A stretch of DNA of 64,000 nt from JASJAR01 sp039198225 (GTDB lineage Bacteria > Pseudomonadota > Alphaproteobacteria > Rhodobacterales > Rhodobacteraceae). Below the pieces are notes generated by a model that was not told the origin of the DNA, made no database searches, and saw nothing but the letters and a program-made list of their open reading frames with translations. The DNA lies in NCBI GenBank assembly GCA_039198225.1, contig JBCCTQ010000002.1, positions 138,742 through 202,741 on the forward strand, in the 5' to 3' direction. The translations under genes and the position numbers were made by a program. Positions 25,891 through 34,169 of this stretch are shown here, in pieces (positions within the stretch are counted from its first letter, which is position 1; each line of letters opens with the position of its first letter).

Positions 25891-27030
25891 ATGGCCCTCG
25901 ACCAGACAGAGTTGAATACGCTTGGTTTTGCCAAGTCTCCGGCGGAAACCCGCGTGGTCGTGGCCATGTCGGGCGGGGTGGATTCGTCGGTGGTGGCCGC
26001 GATGCTGGCCGAAGACGGCTATGACGTGGTGGGCGTGACGCTCCAGCTTTACGACCATGGCGCGGCCCTTGCGAAGAAGGGGGCCTGCTGCGCGGGGATC
26101 GACATCCATGATGCGCGGCGGGTGGCTGAAGACCTGGGCTTTCCCCATTACGTGCTCGACTATGAGAATGTTTTCCGAGACGCGGTGATCGACGAATTTG
26201 CGGACGCGTACCTGGGCGGCGCTACCCCGGTGCCCTGCATTCGCTGTAACGAACGCGTGAAGTTCAAAGATCTCTTGGAGACGGCGAAAGATCTCGACGC
26301 CGATTGCATGGCCACGGGCCACTATATTCGCCGGGAAATGGGCGCCCTCGGCCCAGAGCTTCACCGGGCATCCGATGGCGCCCGGGACCAGTCGTATTTT
26401 CTCTTCTCGACGACGCGCGACCAGCTCGATTATCTCCGTTTTCCCTTAGGCGGGCTTGGCTCAAAGGCCGAAACCCGGGCTTTGGCGGAGCGCTACGGCT
26501 TGGGCGTGGCCGCGAAGCCCGACAGCCAAGACATCTGCTTTGTACCCGACGGCGACTACGCCTCGGTCATCGAAAAACTTCGGCCCGGCGCGGCGGAGCC
26601 CGGCGAAATTGTCCATGCCGACGGGCGGGTGCTCGGCACCCATCCCGGCGTGATCCATTTCACCATCGGCCAACGGCGAGGGCTCGGCATCGGCGGGCTG
26701 TCCGAACCGCTCTACGTGGTCAAACTCGACGTCGAGGCCCACCGGGTCATCGTCGGCCCGCGCGACATGTTGGCTACCCGGACCGTGCCGATCCGCGAGA
26801 TCAACTGGATGGGTGACGGGATTTTTGAGGACGGCACCCGGGAGGTTCTGGTCCGCGTCCGCTCGACGCGCCCCCCCGCGCCCGCCATTTTGACACCCCT
26901 CGGGCCAGACACTGCGGAGATTGAGCTCTTGGCCCCCGAACGCGGGGTGAGCCCCGGCCAGGCGGCGGTGTTTTATGACCCCGACAGCACCCGTGTCTTC
27001 GGCGGCGGGTGGATCTGGCGCGGGGCATGA
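25891..27030 (+). CDS. mnmA: tRNA-specific 2-thiouridylase MnmA
   Basis: A 379-residue enzyme that thiolates U34 of tRNA-Lys, Glu and Gln. The PP-loop is VVAMSGGVDSSVVAAMLAED. The catalytic cysteines are in VPCIRCNERVKFKDLLE and KPDSQDICFVPDGDYASVIE. The C-terminal beta domains have HFTIGQRRGLGIGG. Full length compared with the family. It is the last clearly native gene before the AT-rich segment. Confidence 0.96.
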   Translation: MALDQTELNTLGFAKSPAETRVVVAMSGGVDSSVVAAMLAEDGYDVVGVTLQLYDHGAALAKKGACCAGIDIHDARRVAEDLGFPHYVLDYENVFRDAVIDEFADAYLGGATPVPCIRCNERVKFKDLLETAKDLDADCMATGHYIRREMGALGPELHRASDGARDQSYFLFSTTRDQLDYLRFPLGGLGSKAETRALAERYGLGVAAKPDSQDICFVPDGDYASVIEKLRPGAAEPGEIVHADGRVLGTHPGVIHFTIGQRRGLGIGGLSEPLYVVKLDVEAHRVIVGPRDMLATRTVPIREINWMGDGIFEDGTREVLVRVRSTRPPAPAILTPLGPDTAEIELLAPERGVSPGQAAVFYDPDSTRVFGGGWIWRGA

Positions 27031-27100
27031 GGCGATCGGCTCAGCCCGAACGGTCGATGACCCAGCATATGGGCTGTGATTGCCCCGTGGCATTTGCCCG

Positions 27101-27328
27101 TCATAGGCGCGATCGCCAAGCCATTTTCATATAGACGTCGCCTGCCTCCAGCTCGTCGCGCATTTGAGCGAGCCGCTTGTCCTTCGTCTCGTCGCGCTTT
27201 GCCCGGGCGATCCAGCCGAGATAGTCATTCCGCTGATACCAAGGCCGCTCTTGGTAACGTCCCATCAAGCCTTGGCGCTCCAAAGCGTCGCGGACAAAGG
27301 CCGGCATAGGATTCTCTGGTCGCTTCAT
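27101..27328 (-). CDS. YdeI/OmpD-associated-like small protein
   Basis: A 75-residue protein resembling the C-terminal portion of YdeI/OmpD-associated family proteins: AFVRDALERQGLMGRYQERP, then YQRNDYLGWIARAKRDETKD and KRLAQMRDELEAGDVYMKM. The pattern of a short N-terminal helix and the YLGWI-AKR-ET-RRI segment is characteristic. The function of the family is not established, although antimicrobial-peptide resistance has been suggested for some members. Its start overlaps the stop of the upstream 75-aa ORF by 4 bases. Confidence 0.72.
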   Translation of the reverse strand: MKRPENPMPAFVRDALERQGLMGRYQERPWYQRNDYLGWIARAKRDETKDKRLAQMRDELEAGDVYMKMAWRSRL

Positions 27329-27552
27329 TGGCCCTCTCGCGTTTCTTTCGGAGCCCTAAGGTACTCTAGGGTGGCGGAACTGGCCCACTCGCTGTGAATG
27401 AGAGCATCGAAGGACAGCATCAGGCCCAACCCTGTCATCGTGAATTCATGATGCGCACGGACGCAGCGCGAATAATGCAGTATGGCGGCATGAACGAAGG
27501 GCTCTATTCCCTCTGCAGCCTGAGAAATGGCCATTGTTACATCGCTCGACAT
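27325..27552 (-). CDS. Hypothetical protein, 75 aa
   Basis: Not recognised. Helical in character (MAISQAAEGIEPFVHAAILH and MTGLGLMLSFDALIHSEWAS), with no signal peptide and one Cys. The only support is the 4-base ATGA overlap with the downstream YdeI-like gene, which suggests translational coupling. Composition is less biased than typical shadow frames. It could be a truncated gene at the edge of the acquired segment. Confidence 0.45.
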   Translation of the reverse strand: MSSDVTMAISQAAEGIEPFVHAAILHYSRCVRAHHEFTMTGLGLMLSFDALIHSEWASSATLEYLRAPKETREGQ

Positions 27553-27673
27553 CTTTGCATGCCCGCTGATGGCATCAAGTCGCTTCCATGGTCGGTCTCA
27601 CATCTCGACGCGTCAGTACGGTCGGCCTGTCCGCGGCTGGGTGGTAGCGATTGGGTTGGAGCTAAGCGCATAA

Positions 27674-27841
27674 GACACGCATGCGCTCCGCCATACAAGA
27701 GCAGCGGTAATTTACCGAAAGGCTGGCAATCTCCGCGCAGTCCGACTGCTGCTTGGTCACACCGAGGTTTACCGCACAGTACGACACCTTGGCGATGAGC
27801 TCGAAGACGCGTCAAGTATCGTCAAGCGTATCGATATCTGA
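27674..27841 (+). pseudogene. C-terminal remnant of a tyrosine recombinase (phage integrase family)
   Basis: The frame after a TAA at 27671 reads DTHALRHTRAAVIYRKAGNL and then RAVRLLLGHTEVYRTVRHLG, ending in DELEDASSIVKRIDI before TGA at 27839. This is the catalytic C-terminus of an integrase: the ALRHT pattern with the second Arg, LLLGHT with the His, and the position of the nucleophile Tyr (VYRTVRHLG, where normal proteins have STVRYLG) are all visible. Nothing upstream continues the domain in any frame, so only 55 residues survive. It marks a past insertion beside mnmA and the AT-rich segment that follows. Confidence 0.8.
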
Positions 27842-28265
27842 CCTACCATGGCGAACGGCTTTGCCGTTTGTCATCCAAAGCAGATGTCCGTCCCCCATGC
27901 CCCGTTAGCTCCATCCGAGCCCAAAATGTCGGATGCCGCAATCGCCACCAATCGCTGCTTTTTACACAGAACAGGTTCTCGGAAATTAGTATCAAGAGAA
28001 TGCGGAGGGACTTTGACCCTAAAGCTCCATAGAATTGCGGACCTTTAGGCAATACTCACCGCGTTTTGTCTCCAGTCCCGAAACAAAAGACCCCAGTCAT
28101 AGGAATTGAGTGCGAATTACGCGCTCTTCGGACACGGAAATTCCTTAAGCAAACCCAACCCTTAACAAGATGTTCGATCACTCAAAAACACGACCAACCA
28201 GGCGGCGGCGGCCCTTAGAAACAGTCACCGCCCCTTGAGTTAATCGGTAAAATGAGGACTGTTCT
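27842..28265. other. AT-richer intergenic stretch, no supported gene
   Basis: About 420 bases after the integrase remnant. Base composition is visibly lower in GC than the flanking chromosome. Short frames on both strands give no recognisable family. It ends with the promoter and GAGGACT ribosome site of the 98-aa secreted protein. Probably decayed mobile-element sequence. Confidence 0.5.
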
Positions 28266-28562
28266 ATGAAGAAAGTAATTGCCGTGTCCGCACTGCTTTG
28301 CGTCGCCGGAACCGCAAGTTTCGCCTGCTCTGCGGAAGAGAGCCACTCTCTGTCGCTTGCGATTTCTGAAGTCACCCAGGCGGTGGTGGCAGCGGATGAT
28401 GCGAACTTGGGCCGTGTGATGTCTCTCATGCAGGAAGCAGCCGTTAGCGAGTATCATTCTGAACCGTCACCGGTCCATTGCAGCCGACAAGTTCAGATAC
28501 TCGGTGAACTTACGGCATTCGCTGACGACATGGGCGCAGACCAGTCGGCTTTGCTCAAGTAA
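28266..28562 (+). CDS. Small secreted protein, 98 aa, unknown
   Basis: No family recognised. It starts with a good signal peptide (MKKVIAVSALLCVAGTASFA, likely cleaved before CSAEE), so the mature protein is about 77 residues and begins with or near a Cys. The mature region is helical and acidic (LSLAISEVTQAVVAADDANL and QILGELTAFADDMGADQSAL) with a second Cys in VHCSRQ, so one disulfide is possible. GAGGACT precedes the ATG. Possibly a lipoprotein if the first Cys is in a lipobox, but TASFAC is a weak match. It lies in the AT-rich segment. Confidence 0.7.
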   Translation: MKKVIAVSALLCVAGTASFACSAEESHSLSLAISEVTQAVVAADDANLGRVMSLMQEAAVSEYHSEPSPVHCSRQVQILGELTAFADDMGADQSALLK

Positions 28563-28668
28563 TTCTGGCGTTCTAGAGCTGCCGTTCGGTTTTCGAGAAG
28601 CCACATCACGGCAAAATCCGCGCTGGATCACCCCAGGCCCGTAGAGAATTCGTACCTAAAAATCATAG

Positions 28669-28704
28669 GAGCGGCTGCTGATGTCAGCCGCTCTTACGCT
28701 TTTT
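28669..28704. terminator. Bidirectional terminator
   Basis: GAGCGGCTG (28669-28677) pairs perfectly with CAGCCGCTC (28685-28693) around a 7-base loop. TTACGCTTTTT follows on the plus strand, and CTATGATTTTT follows the stem on the minus strand. It lies between the ends of the 98-aa gene and the convergent carbonic anhydrase gene, so it can serve both. Confidence 0.8.
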
Positions 28705-28716
28705 GCACAGAGCTTC

Positions 28717-29574
28717 TTAGCCGCCAATCGTGGAAATCAAATCTGGATTGATGACCAGATTTCTGACGCCATGGGCCGCCGTTTCTTCGAAGACGTTGTC
28801 TGAAAGCCAAGCTTCGACGCTCGTTATGGATAGTTTGATAACTTTCGGCCGAACACTCCAAGACACCTGAAGAGGCGAACCTGCTTCGTTGTAGCTCGGT
28901 CCCGTCGTCGACCCGTCATACTGAATGGGTTGACCGGTGTCGTTTGGTATGTTCACCGCTTGGTGGTAGCCATCAACGACCTCGATAGCGGTCAAGTCGA
29001 CAAAATCTGCCGCAGTCTCATCATTCACAAGAACAAAGACCTGCGTTTCAACGCGCAATTGCGGGTTCGCGATGCTCTCAGAAAGGCATGCACCGAGTGT
29101 CGGGCCCGGCGTGATCTTAGCGGTCGAGTGAACATAATGAACTTCGATGGTATCGCCTGGCACGAGGTCACCGTGCTTCCCGGCTCCAATTGTACGACCT
29201 ATCGAAGCCTTCTCTGAATCAGTGAGTTCTCCGTCGTAGAGAAAACCTGTCCCGTTGCCCTCGCCGTCGCCGTTACCGGCATATGTCGTAAATTCGCCTC
29301 CGCGATGCTCCGCGTTTTCGTGGAAATGAATGTTGCAGAGGTTCATTTCTTGGTACTGCGGGGCTTCCCCAAAAAATAGGTCATTGTTGCCTGTTACAGT
29401 GTCCAAATCGCGCGGTGACTGCGGCCCAAAACCCGCGCCTGCCGTATTTTCCGCCAGTGCGGCACGTTGGGCAGAGATAACGTCGTCACCCACTTGCTCA
29501 GCAGCAAAAGACGAAATCGGTACGGCCAACAGTCCACAAAGCGCCGTTCTGGCGAGCAGATTATTGGATTTCAT
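28717..29574 (-). CDS. Secreted delta-class carbonic anhydrase
   Basis: A 285-residue exported protein (signal ARTALCGLLAVPISSFAA) matching the bacterial delta-class carbonic anhydrase group. The key motif is NLCNIHFHENAEHRGGEFTT at residues 78-97 with the HxH pair at 83 and 85 and another His at 90. A second His-containing strand reads DTIEVHYVHSTAK near residue 145. Three of these His are expected to hold Zn2+. The enzyme hydrates CO2, here in the periplasm. It is AT-richer than the chromosome and divergent from zinc/nickel-exporter-like genes, so acquisition by transfer is likely. Family assignment comes from motif recognition, not a search. Confidence 0.8.
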   Translation of the reverse strand: MKSNNLLARTALCGLLAVPISSFAAEQVGDDVISAQRAALAENTAGAGFGPQSPRDLDTVTGNNDLFFGEAPQYQEMNLCNIHFHENAEHRGGEFTTYAGNGDGEGNGTGFLYDGELTDSEKASIGRTIGAGKHGDLVPGDTIEVHYVHSTAKITPGPTLGACLSESIANPQLRVETQVFVLVNDETAADFVDLTAIEVVDGYHQAVNIPNDTGQPIQYDGSTTGPSYNEAGSPLQVSWSVRPKVIKLSITSVEAWLSDNVFEETAAHGVRNLVINPDLISTIGG

Positions 29575-29629
29575 GGTAATACTTCCCCACTAGATTTTCC
29601 CATTACAGTCCATCCTAGCACTTCGCAAG

Positions 29630-29646
29630 AAGTTGCCAAGCAACTT
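29630..29646. promoter_or_regulatory. Palindrome between carbonic anhydrase and zevA-like genes
   Basis: AAGTTGC-CAA-GCAACTT is a perfect inverted repeat (7-bp arms, 3-base spacer) in the 153-base divergent promoter region. A looser related pair (GTTGA...TCAAC) follows at about 29655-29677. A shared repressor for both directions is possible. It does not resemble the TGTTA-type Zur box. Confidence 0.5.
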
Positions 29647-29727
29647 TCCCGAAAAGTTGACCCTGCTATGATCAACCTTGCTCGTTGGAATTTTGGTGGT
29701 AAAACCACTGCTTAGAGAGGCTGGTGG

Positions 29728-30363
29728 ATGGCGAAAAAGGGCTGTTTTGCGGCAGTAGTGTTCTCGATGCTTGCAATGCCGCAGGCGTCAGCGCACCCTC
29801 ATGTTTTTATTGATTCGAAGGCCGCTTTTCATTTCGATGACGAAGGCCGCTTAAGCGGATTGAGAATAACGTGGGTCTATGACCCGTTTACAAGTCTCAA
29901 ACTGATCGCGCTGCTGGACTTGGATCAGGACAACGATGGCGTCCTTTCCGAAAGCGATATTTCGCTCATCGTAAAGGCGCAGACTGTTTGGCCTGAAGAC
30001 TTCAATGGTGATGTCTATCTCGAAAAATTTGGTCAGCCGGTTGCCCTTGGACGGCCTATTAACGGTGATGCAGATTGGGTGACGGATCGGATTTCGGTCT
30101 CTTTTGAGCTACCGCTCGACGAGCCGCTAACCTCAACTTATGGGACCGAACTCAGGTTGTACGATCCTACATATTACTTTGCTTACTCTGCGACTGAGGT
30201 CGAACCGGCAGAGAACTGCCAGATTGAAGTAAAGCAGTTCAAACCCGATCAAGCGACGTCAAATCTGAGAAAGCAACTGGCGCAACTGTCCCGAGAAGAA
30301 ACACCGGAACAAGATGACGTCGGCAGATTGTTTGCGGACGTCATTGGATTGCAATGCGCGTAG
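29728..30363 (+). CDS. DUF1007 family exported protein (ZevA-like)
   Basis: A 211-residue protein with a signal peptide ending ASA before HPHVFIDSKAAFHFDDEGRL, the DUF1007 hallmark start. An internal acidic loop LDLDQDNDGVLSESDISLIV looks like an EF-hand-style metal loop, and the protein ends VGRLFADVIGLQC. In Haemophilus the DUF1007 protein ZevA and the NicO protein ZevB together are needed for zinc uptake, though related pairs are also linked to metal export. The N-terminal mature His-Pro-His is a plausible metal ligand. It overlaps the downstream transporter gene by 10 bases. Confidence 0.85.
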   Translation: MAKKGCFAAVVFSMLAMPQASAHPHVFIDSKAAFHFDDEGRLSGLRITWVYDPFTSLKLIALLDLDQDNDGVLSESDISLIVKAQTVWPEDFNGDVYLEKFGQPVALGRPINGDADWVTDRISVSFELPLDEPLTSTYGTELRLYDPTYYFAYSATEVEPAENCQIEVKQFKPDQATSNLRKQLAQLSREETPEQDDVGRLFADVIGLQCA

Positions 30364-31247
30364 CCTCGTTTATTCCACTCTTAGCGGTTCTGGTTCTCGG
30401 CTTCTTCGCGCTCGCGAGTGTCCCGTGGTCATCGTTGGTGTTTTGGGCGATGGAAGCCCAAAGGCAATTTCAAGACAGTATGGCTCAAGCATTAGGCGCT
30501 ATTCGTTCTGGTGACATGTCGGTCATTTGGGCCCTGTGTGGGGCTACGGCCGCCTACGGATTTGTCCATGCACTCGGGCCAGGGCACGGCAAGGTGTTGC
30601 TCGGCGGCGCGGCGATGGCGACTGGGTCCACGCTGAAACGAATGACGATGCTTACTATAATTTCGAGTCTGGCGCAGGCTGGAACAGCAATCCTATTCGT
30701 TGGAGGGTTAGCGGTTGTCTTTGGCCTAAGCGCGCAACGGCTCGGGCCAATCGCGGACAACTGGCTGGCGCCCGCCAGCTACACAGCCATTGCTGCACTT
30801 GGCGCGTACCTTGTTTGGCGGAGCTTGCAACATTGGCGCCGAATTTCTTTTTCCCGAAACCATGATCACGCCCATGACCACCATGGGCAGTGTTGCAGTC
30901 ATTCGCATGGGCCCAGCCTGAGCGATGTCGAAGCACTTGGAGGTCTAAGAGACGCAGTTTTTCTGATCGTCTCTATCGCTATCCGCCCCTGCACTGGCGC
31001 TATTTTTGTATTGATTATCGCATTGCGATTTGACGTGTTTTGGGTCGGTTGCCTTGCGGTTGTGTCAATGGGTCTGGGGACCGCCGCATTTAATTTGATC
31101 GTGGCGGCTTCTGGCGTTTCGGCCAAACGTTTAAGCATGTTAAACGTGAAAGGCGATTATGGCGTCGCTCGTATTTCAGCCATTGTGCAATTGCTCGGTG
31201 GTTCAATGATTTTCCTATTTAGTGTGCTTTGGCTTATTCGCTTCTAA
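30354..31247 (+). CDS. NicO/RcnA-family metal transporter (ZevB-like)
   Basis: A 297-residue membrane protein of the nickel/cobalt NicO family. Conserved motifs are VHALGPGHGKVLLGGAAMAT in an early helix and SIAIRPCTGAIFVLIIALRF in a later one. Between them is a His-rich cytoplasmic loop NHDHAHDHHGQCCSHSHG, typical of metal-sensing or metal-buffering loops. About six hydrophobic helices are visible. Translation is coupled to the DUF1007 gene. Together they make a metal transport unit; zinc is favoured by the ZevAB precedent and the neighbouring zinc enzyme, but nickel or cobalt cannot be excluded. Confidence 0.87.
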   Translation: MRVASFIPLLAVLVLGFFALASVPWSSLVFWAMEAQRQFQDSMAQALGAIRSGDMSVIWALCGATAAYGFVHALGPGHGKVLLGGAAMATGSTLKRMTMLTIISSLAQAGTAILFVGGLAVVFGLSAQRLGPIADNWLAPASYTAIAALGAYLVWRSLQHWRRISFSRNHDHAHDHHGQCCSHSHGPSLSDVEALGGLRDAVFLIVSIAIRPCTGAIFVLIIALRFDVFWVGCLAVVSMGLGTAAFNLIVAASGVSAKRLSMLNVKGDYGVARISAIVQLLGGSMIFLFSVLWLIRF

Positions 31248-31525
31248 TTTTTGCGAAGCCACTCTGCTTAGCGGCATCTTCGGCTGTTCAATTCGACGAT
31301 CTCCGCCGTTTGCGGATATTCATAAATCATTCTCACTTAATGGTCCGACACAGATATCATCACGGACGCAGACCTGGGCGCAATCGCAGCTAAAACCAAT
31401 TATAGTCCGCAAACCTGACAGCATGCTGCGTCTTGCCGACGGCTCCAACGGCTACCTTCGGGACCAACATTGGTTCAAGAGCGCGCGCTTGGACTTCGCT
31501 CCGACTGCGTAACGCAGACGAGCAC

Positions 31526-32704
31526 TCAAACACGCGCCACCCACCGGGCCGATAGGGGCACCGCCAGGATGAGGAGCGCGAGGAGCCAAAACGCGGCGAT
31601 CAGAGATGTGGCATTCGAAACAACACCGATGAGCGCCGGACCCAAGAGGATCCCTGCGTAACCGGTTGTTGTCACTGCGGCTATGGCAATGCCGGGTGGC
31701 ATGACGCTCTGGCGGCCTGCGGCACTGAAGAGGACGGGCACGAGGTTCGCCGCCCCAAGCCCGATCAGGACAAAACCTGAAAGCGACACCCAGACGACGG
31801 GCCCGGCAATGACAACCCCGAGCCCCACCATGGTCGTCACTCCTCCGAGAACGAGCGTCGCAAACCCGCCGATCTTTGCCACCAGTCGATCCCCGGTGAG
31901 GCGGGCAACCAGCATCGCAGCCGAAAACAGGATGTATCCGATGCCTGCACTTTCTGCCGCAGTGAGGTTTCGATCGATAATGAGTAGTGCCCCCCAATCC
32001 AGGACGGCGCCTTCGACCAGAAACGTGATGCCTGTAAGAACGGCCAGCAGAAGAACGATGCCGCGCGGAAGGGCGAAGGGATCGGGGGCTTTCCCGGCAA
32101 CGCTCAGTAATCGCGGTCGAGCCACCAACATGGCGAGAAGTACGGTGGCTGCACCAAGGGCCGCGCATACAAATACCGGCACGGAAAGGGACAAAAGCGC
32201 GGTGATAAGCCCCGCTCCGAAGAAGCCCCCAATGCTCCAAAACGCGTGGAAATTCGACATGAGGGGTCTTTTTTCAAGGCCTTCAATCTCCGCTCCATGG
32301 ACGTTCATGGCCACGTCAATCGTCCCGAGCGCCGCGCCGAACAAAAAAAGCCCGGCCCCAAGCGCCCAAGGTGATCCGGCCAGGGCCAAAAGCGGGAGGA
32401 CAGCGACCAGTCCAAAACCGCCCAAAAGGATCAAAGGCCTGGCTCCGCGCCGTGCCGCCATCACACCGATGGCCGGCATGGCGATGATCGAGCCAAGCCC
32501 GAGGCAAAGGAGTAAAAGACCGAATTCCGCTTTGTCCGCACCCACATTGTCTTTGAAAAACGGGAAGAGCGGCGCGCAACACGCCATCGAGAACCCGGCG
32601 GCAAAGAACGCAAGACGCGTTGCCAAACGCGCCGGGGCCGTCGCCGTGGCATCCGGCAAAGGCGGCGGACCAGCATGGATGACATCGTTTTCCGTCGAAG
32701 CCAT
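31526..32704 (-). CDS. MFS transporter (YbjJ-like)
   Basis: A 392-residue major facilitator with about 12 hydrophobic helices. The pattern LGTIDVAMNVHGAEIEGLEK followed by RPLMSNFHAFWSIGGFFGAG is typical of the YbjJ/FucP-like subgroup. Between helices 2 and 3 the sequence AARRGARPLILLGG resembles the MFS signature loop. The substrate is unknown. It lies behind the LysR gene on the same strand with a 150-base gap, so it may be controlled with the divergent oxidoreductase operon. Confidence 0.85.
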   Translation of the reverse strand: MASTENDVIHAGPPPLPDATATAPARLATRLAFFAAGFSMACCAPLFPFFKDNVGADKAEFGLLLLCLGLGSIIAMPAIGVMAARRGARPLILLGGFGLVAVLPLLALAGSPWALGAGLFLFGAALGTIDVAMNVHGAEIEGLEKRPLMSNFHAFWSIGGFFGAGLITALLSLSVPVFVCAALGAATVLLAMLVARPRLLSVAGKAPDPFALPRGIVLLLAVLTGITFLVEGAVLDWGALLIIDRNLTAAESAGIGYILFSAAMLVARLTGDRLVAKIGGFATLVLGGVTTMVGLGVVIAGPVVWVSLSGFVLIGLGAANLVPVLFSAAGRQSVMPPGIAIAAVTTTGYAGILLGPALIGVVSNATSLIAAFWLLALLILAVPLSARWVARV

Positions 32705-32854
32705 TACAGAAGGATCCGTTTCGTGGCGGTTGCTTGCTGCGCGCCCGCTTGGCCGAGAGTTGGTTCGGAGATGATCGTATCAGTCTCTTGGCGGGCGGGC
32801 ACGTAAGGCCTGACCCGTTGCCCGAGGGGCGCACCGAACGCTTGTGCAAACAAA

Positions 32855-33754
32855 CTAGCCATTGAGGCGCGGCTCAGGAACAACGCTCCGAAGATGGTCG
32901 GCAAACGCAGACACCCGTCGGGGACGGGCCTTGCCTGGCGGAAACATCATCTGCAGCGGGTTGGGGGGCGGCAGCTGTTCCTCGAGAAGGGGCACCAAGT
33001 CCCCCGCACGAATATCGGCGCCAACGTCCAATTCAGATTTCAACACAATACCCTCGCCGGCCAAGGCCCATGACCGGATAAGCCACCCATCGTTGACAAC
33101 GCGGTTGCCGCTCACAGTGACCTGAATGCGTTTTGCTCCCGCGTTAAACTCCCAGACATTGTCGAGTGTTTCACCAAAGCGCATAACCAAGCAATTGTGC
33201 TCTGCAAGGTCTTCGGCTTTCGTGGGAACGCCGTGCTTTTCAAGATAGCTCGGGGCAGCACAGACATATCGTAGGTAGCTTCCGAGACTGCGCACTCTCA
33301 GCGACGAATCCGTGATGTTTCCAAAACGAACCGCCAGGTCGAAACCCTGGCCAACCAAATCGACATATCCGTCCGACAAAGACAGTTCGATCGATACGGC
33401 CGGGTTCTCGGCCAAAAAACTCGACATGGCCTGGGAAACCACATTACGGCCGAGATCAATGGGAGCCGAGATACGGATCGGGCCGGAGAGTGTCTCCGCA
33501 CCGTGGCGGATGCGCGCGTCGAGGTCAGCGACTTCACCGAGGAGCGGCTTGGCCCCGTCCAAGAGGGTCCGGCCTTCCTCCGTGAGGCTAATGGACCGTG
33601 TGGTGCGATTGAACAAAACCACACCGTAATGGGCTTCGAGTGCTGCCAATCGCTCGGATACGGTCGTTGTGGACATGCCGGTTTCGCGGGCGGCCGCGAC
33701 CAGGCTTCCCTTCTCGGCGATGGTCATGAACAATCGGAGATTATCGAGGAGCAT
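32855..33754 (-). CDS. LysR-family transcriptional regulator
   Basis: A 299-residue LysR protein. The N-terminal winged HTH reads LLDNLRLFMTIAEKGSLVAA then ARETGMSTTTVSERLAALEA, and the effector domain follows with GPIRISAPIDLGRNVVSQAM. It belongs to the group in which the first domain ends FNRTTRSISLTEEGRTLL. It is divergent from the ABM-monooxygenase operon starting at 33856, the standard layout for a LysR regulator and its target. A CGAATATTCG palindrome lies between them. Effector unknown. Confidence 0.93.
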   Translation of the reverse strand: MLLDNLRLFMTIAEKGSLVAAARETGMSTTTVSERLAALEAHYGVVLFNRTTRSISLTEEGRTLLDGAKPLLGEVADLDARIRHGAETLSGPIRISAPIDLGRNVVSQAMSSFLAENPAVSIELSLSDGYVDLVGQGFDLAVRFGNITDSSLRVRSLGSYLRYVCAAPSYLEKHGVPTKAEDLAEHNCLVMRFGETLDNVWEFNAGAKRIQVTVSGNRVVNDGWLIRSWALAGEGIVLKSELDVGADIRAGDLVPLLEEQLPPPNPLQMMFPPGKARPRRVSAFADHLRSVVPEPRLNG

Positions 33755-33800
33755 TAGCCGACTATACCGGATTATGTTTTCGTATCGGCCATGTTTATCC

Positions 33801-33810
33801 CGAATATTCG
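33801..33810. promoter_or_regulatory. Palindrome in LysR/operon divergent promoter
   Basis: CGAATATTCG is a perfect 10-base palindrome in the 100-base gap between the LysR gene and the divergent operon. LysR proteins often bind such dyads with a T-N11-A core, so it is a candidate recognition site. Assignment rests on position only. Confidence 0.4.
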
Positions 33811-33855
33811 ACTTAGTAAATTCGGCCTACCGCGTTCAAATGAAGGATGATTCCC

Positions 33856-34146
33856 ATGGCCCGGCTGACCATTGTCGCCAACATCAAAGCCAACCCGGAC
33901 AAGATCGATTTGGTGAAGGCTGAACTTGAAAAACTCATCGACATCACCCGCTCCGAGGCGGGATGCATCAATTACGATCTCCACCAAGACAACGACAACC
34001 CGGCACACTTCTTATTCTACGAAAATTGGGAGAGCCGCGACCTCTGGCAAACCCACATGGGAGCGCCCCATCTCGCCGCCTATATGGACGCCACCGATGG
34101 GGCGGTAGAAGAGTTCACGCTGAATGAGATGAGCGTCATCGGCTAA
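33856..34146 (+). CDS. ABM-domain monooxygenase-like protein
   Basis: A 96-residue antibiotic-biosynthesis-monooxygenase (ABM/YgiN-like) fold: ARLTIVANIKANPDKIDLVK, SEAGCINYDLHQDNDNPAHF, then FYENWESRDLWQTHMGAPHL. These small dimeric proteins oxidise quinols or protect against reactive quinones; many lack cofactors. The start is put at 33856 because GAAGG stands nine bases before it, whereas the in-frame ATG at 33847 directly touches that site. First gene of the LysR-facing operon. Confidence 0.88.
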   Translation: MARLTIVANIKANPDKIDLVKAELEKLIDITRSEAGCINYDLHQDNDNPAHFLFYENWESRDLWQTHMGAPHLAAYMDATDGAVEEFTLNEMSVIG

Positions 34147-34169
34147 ACGCCATACCGAAGGAGCATGCG

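Noticed and set aside
27843..28052. 69-codon minus frame next to the integrase remnant
   Set aside because: No recognisable family, poor ribosome site, and its residues resemble recurrent spurious frames in alphaproteobacterial intergenic DNA.
29630..29646. Palindrome before the delta-CA as a Zur box
   Set aside because: AAGTTGC-GCAACTT lacks the TGTTA/TAACA core seen at 40239, so it is listed only as an unassigned operator.
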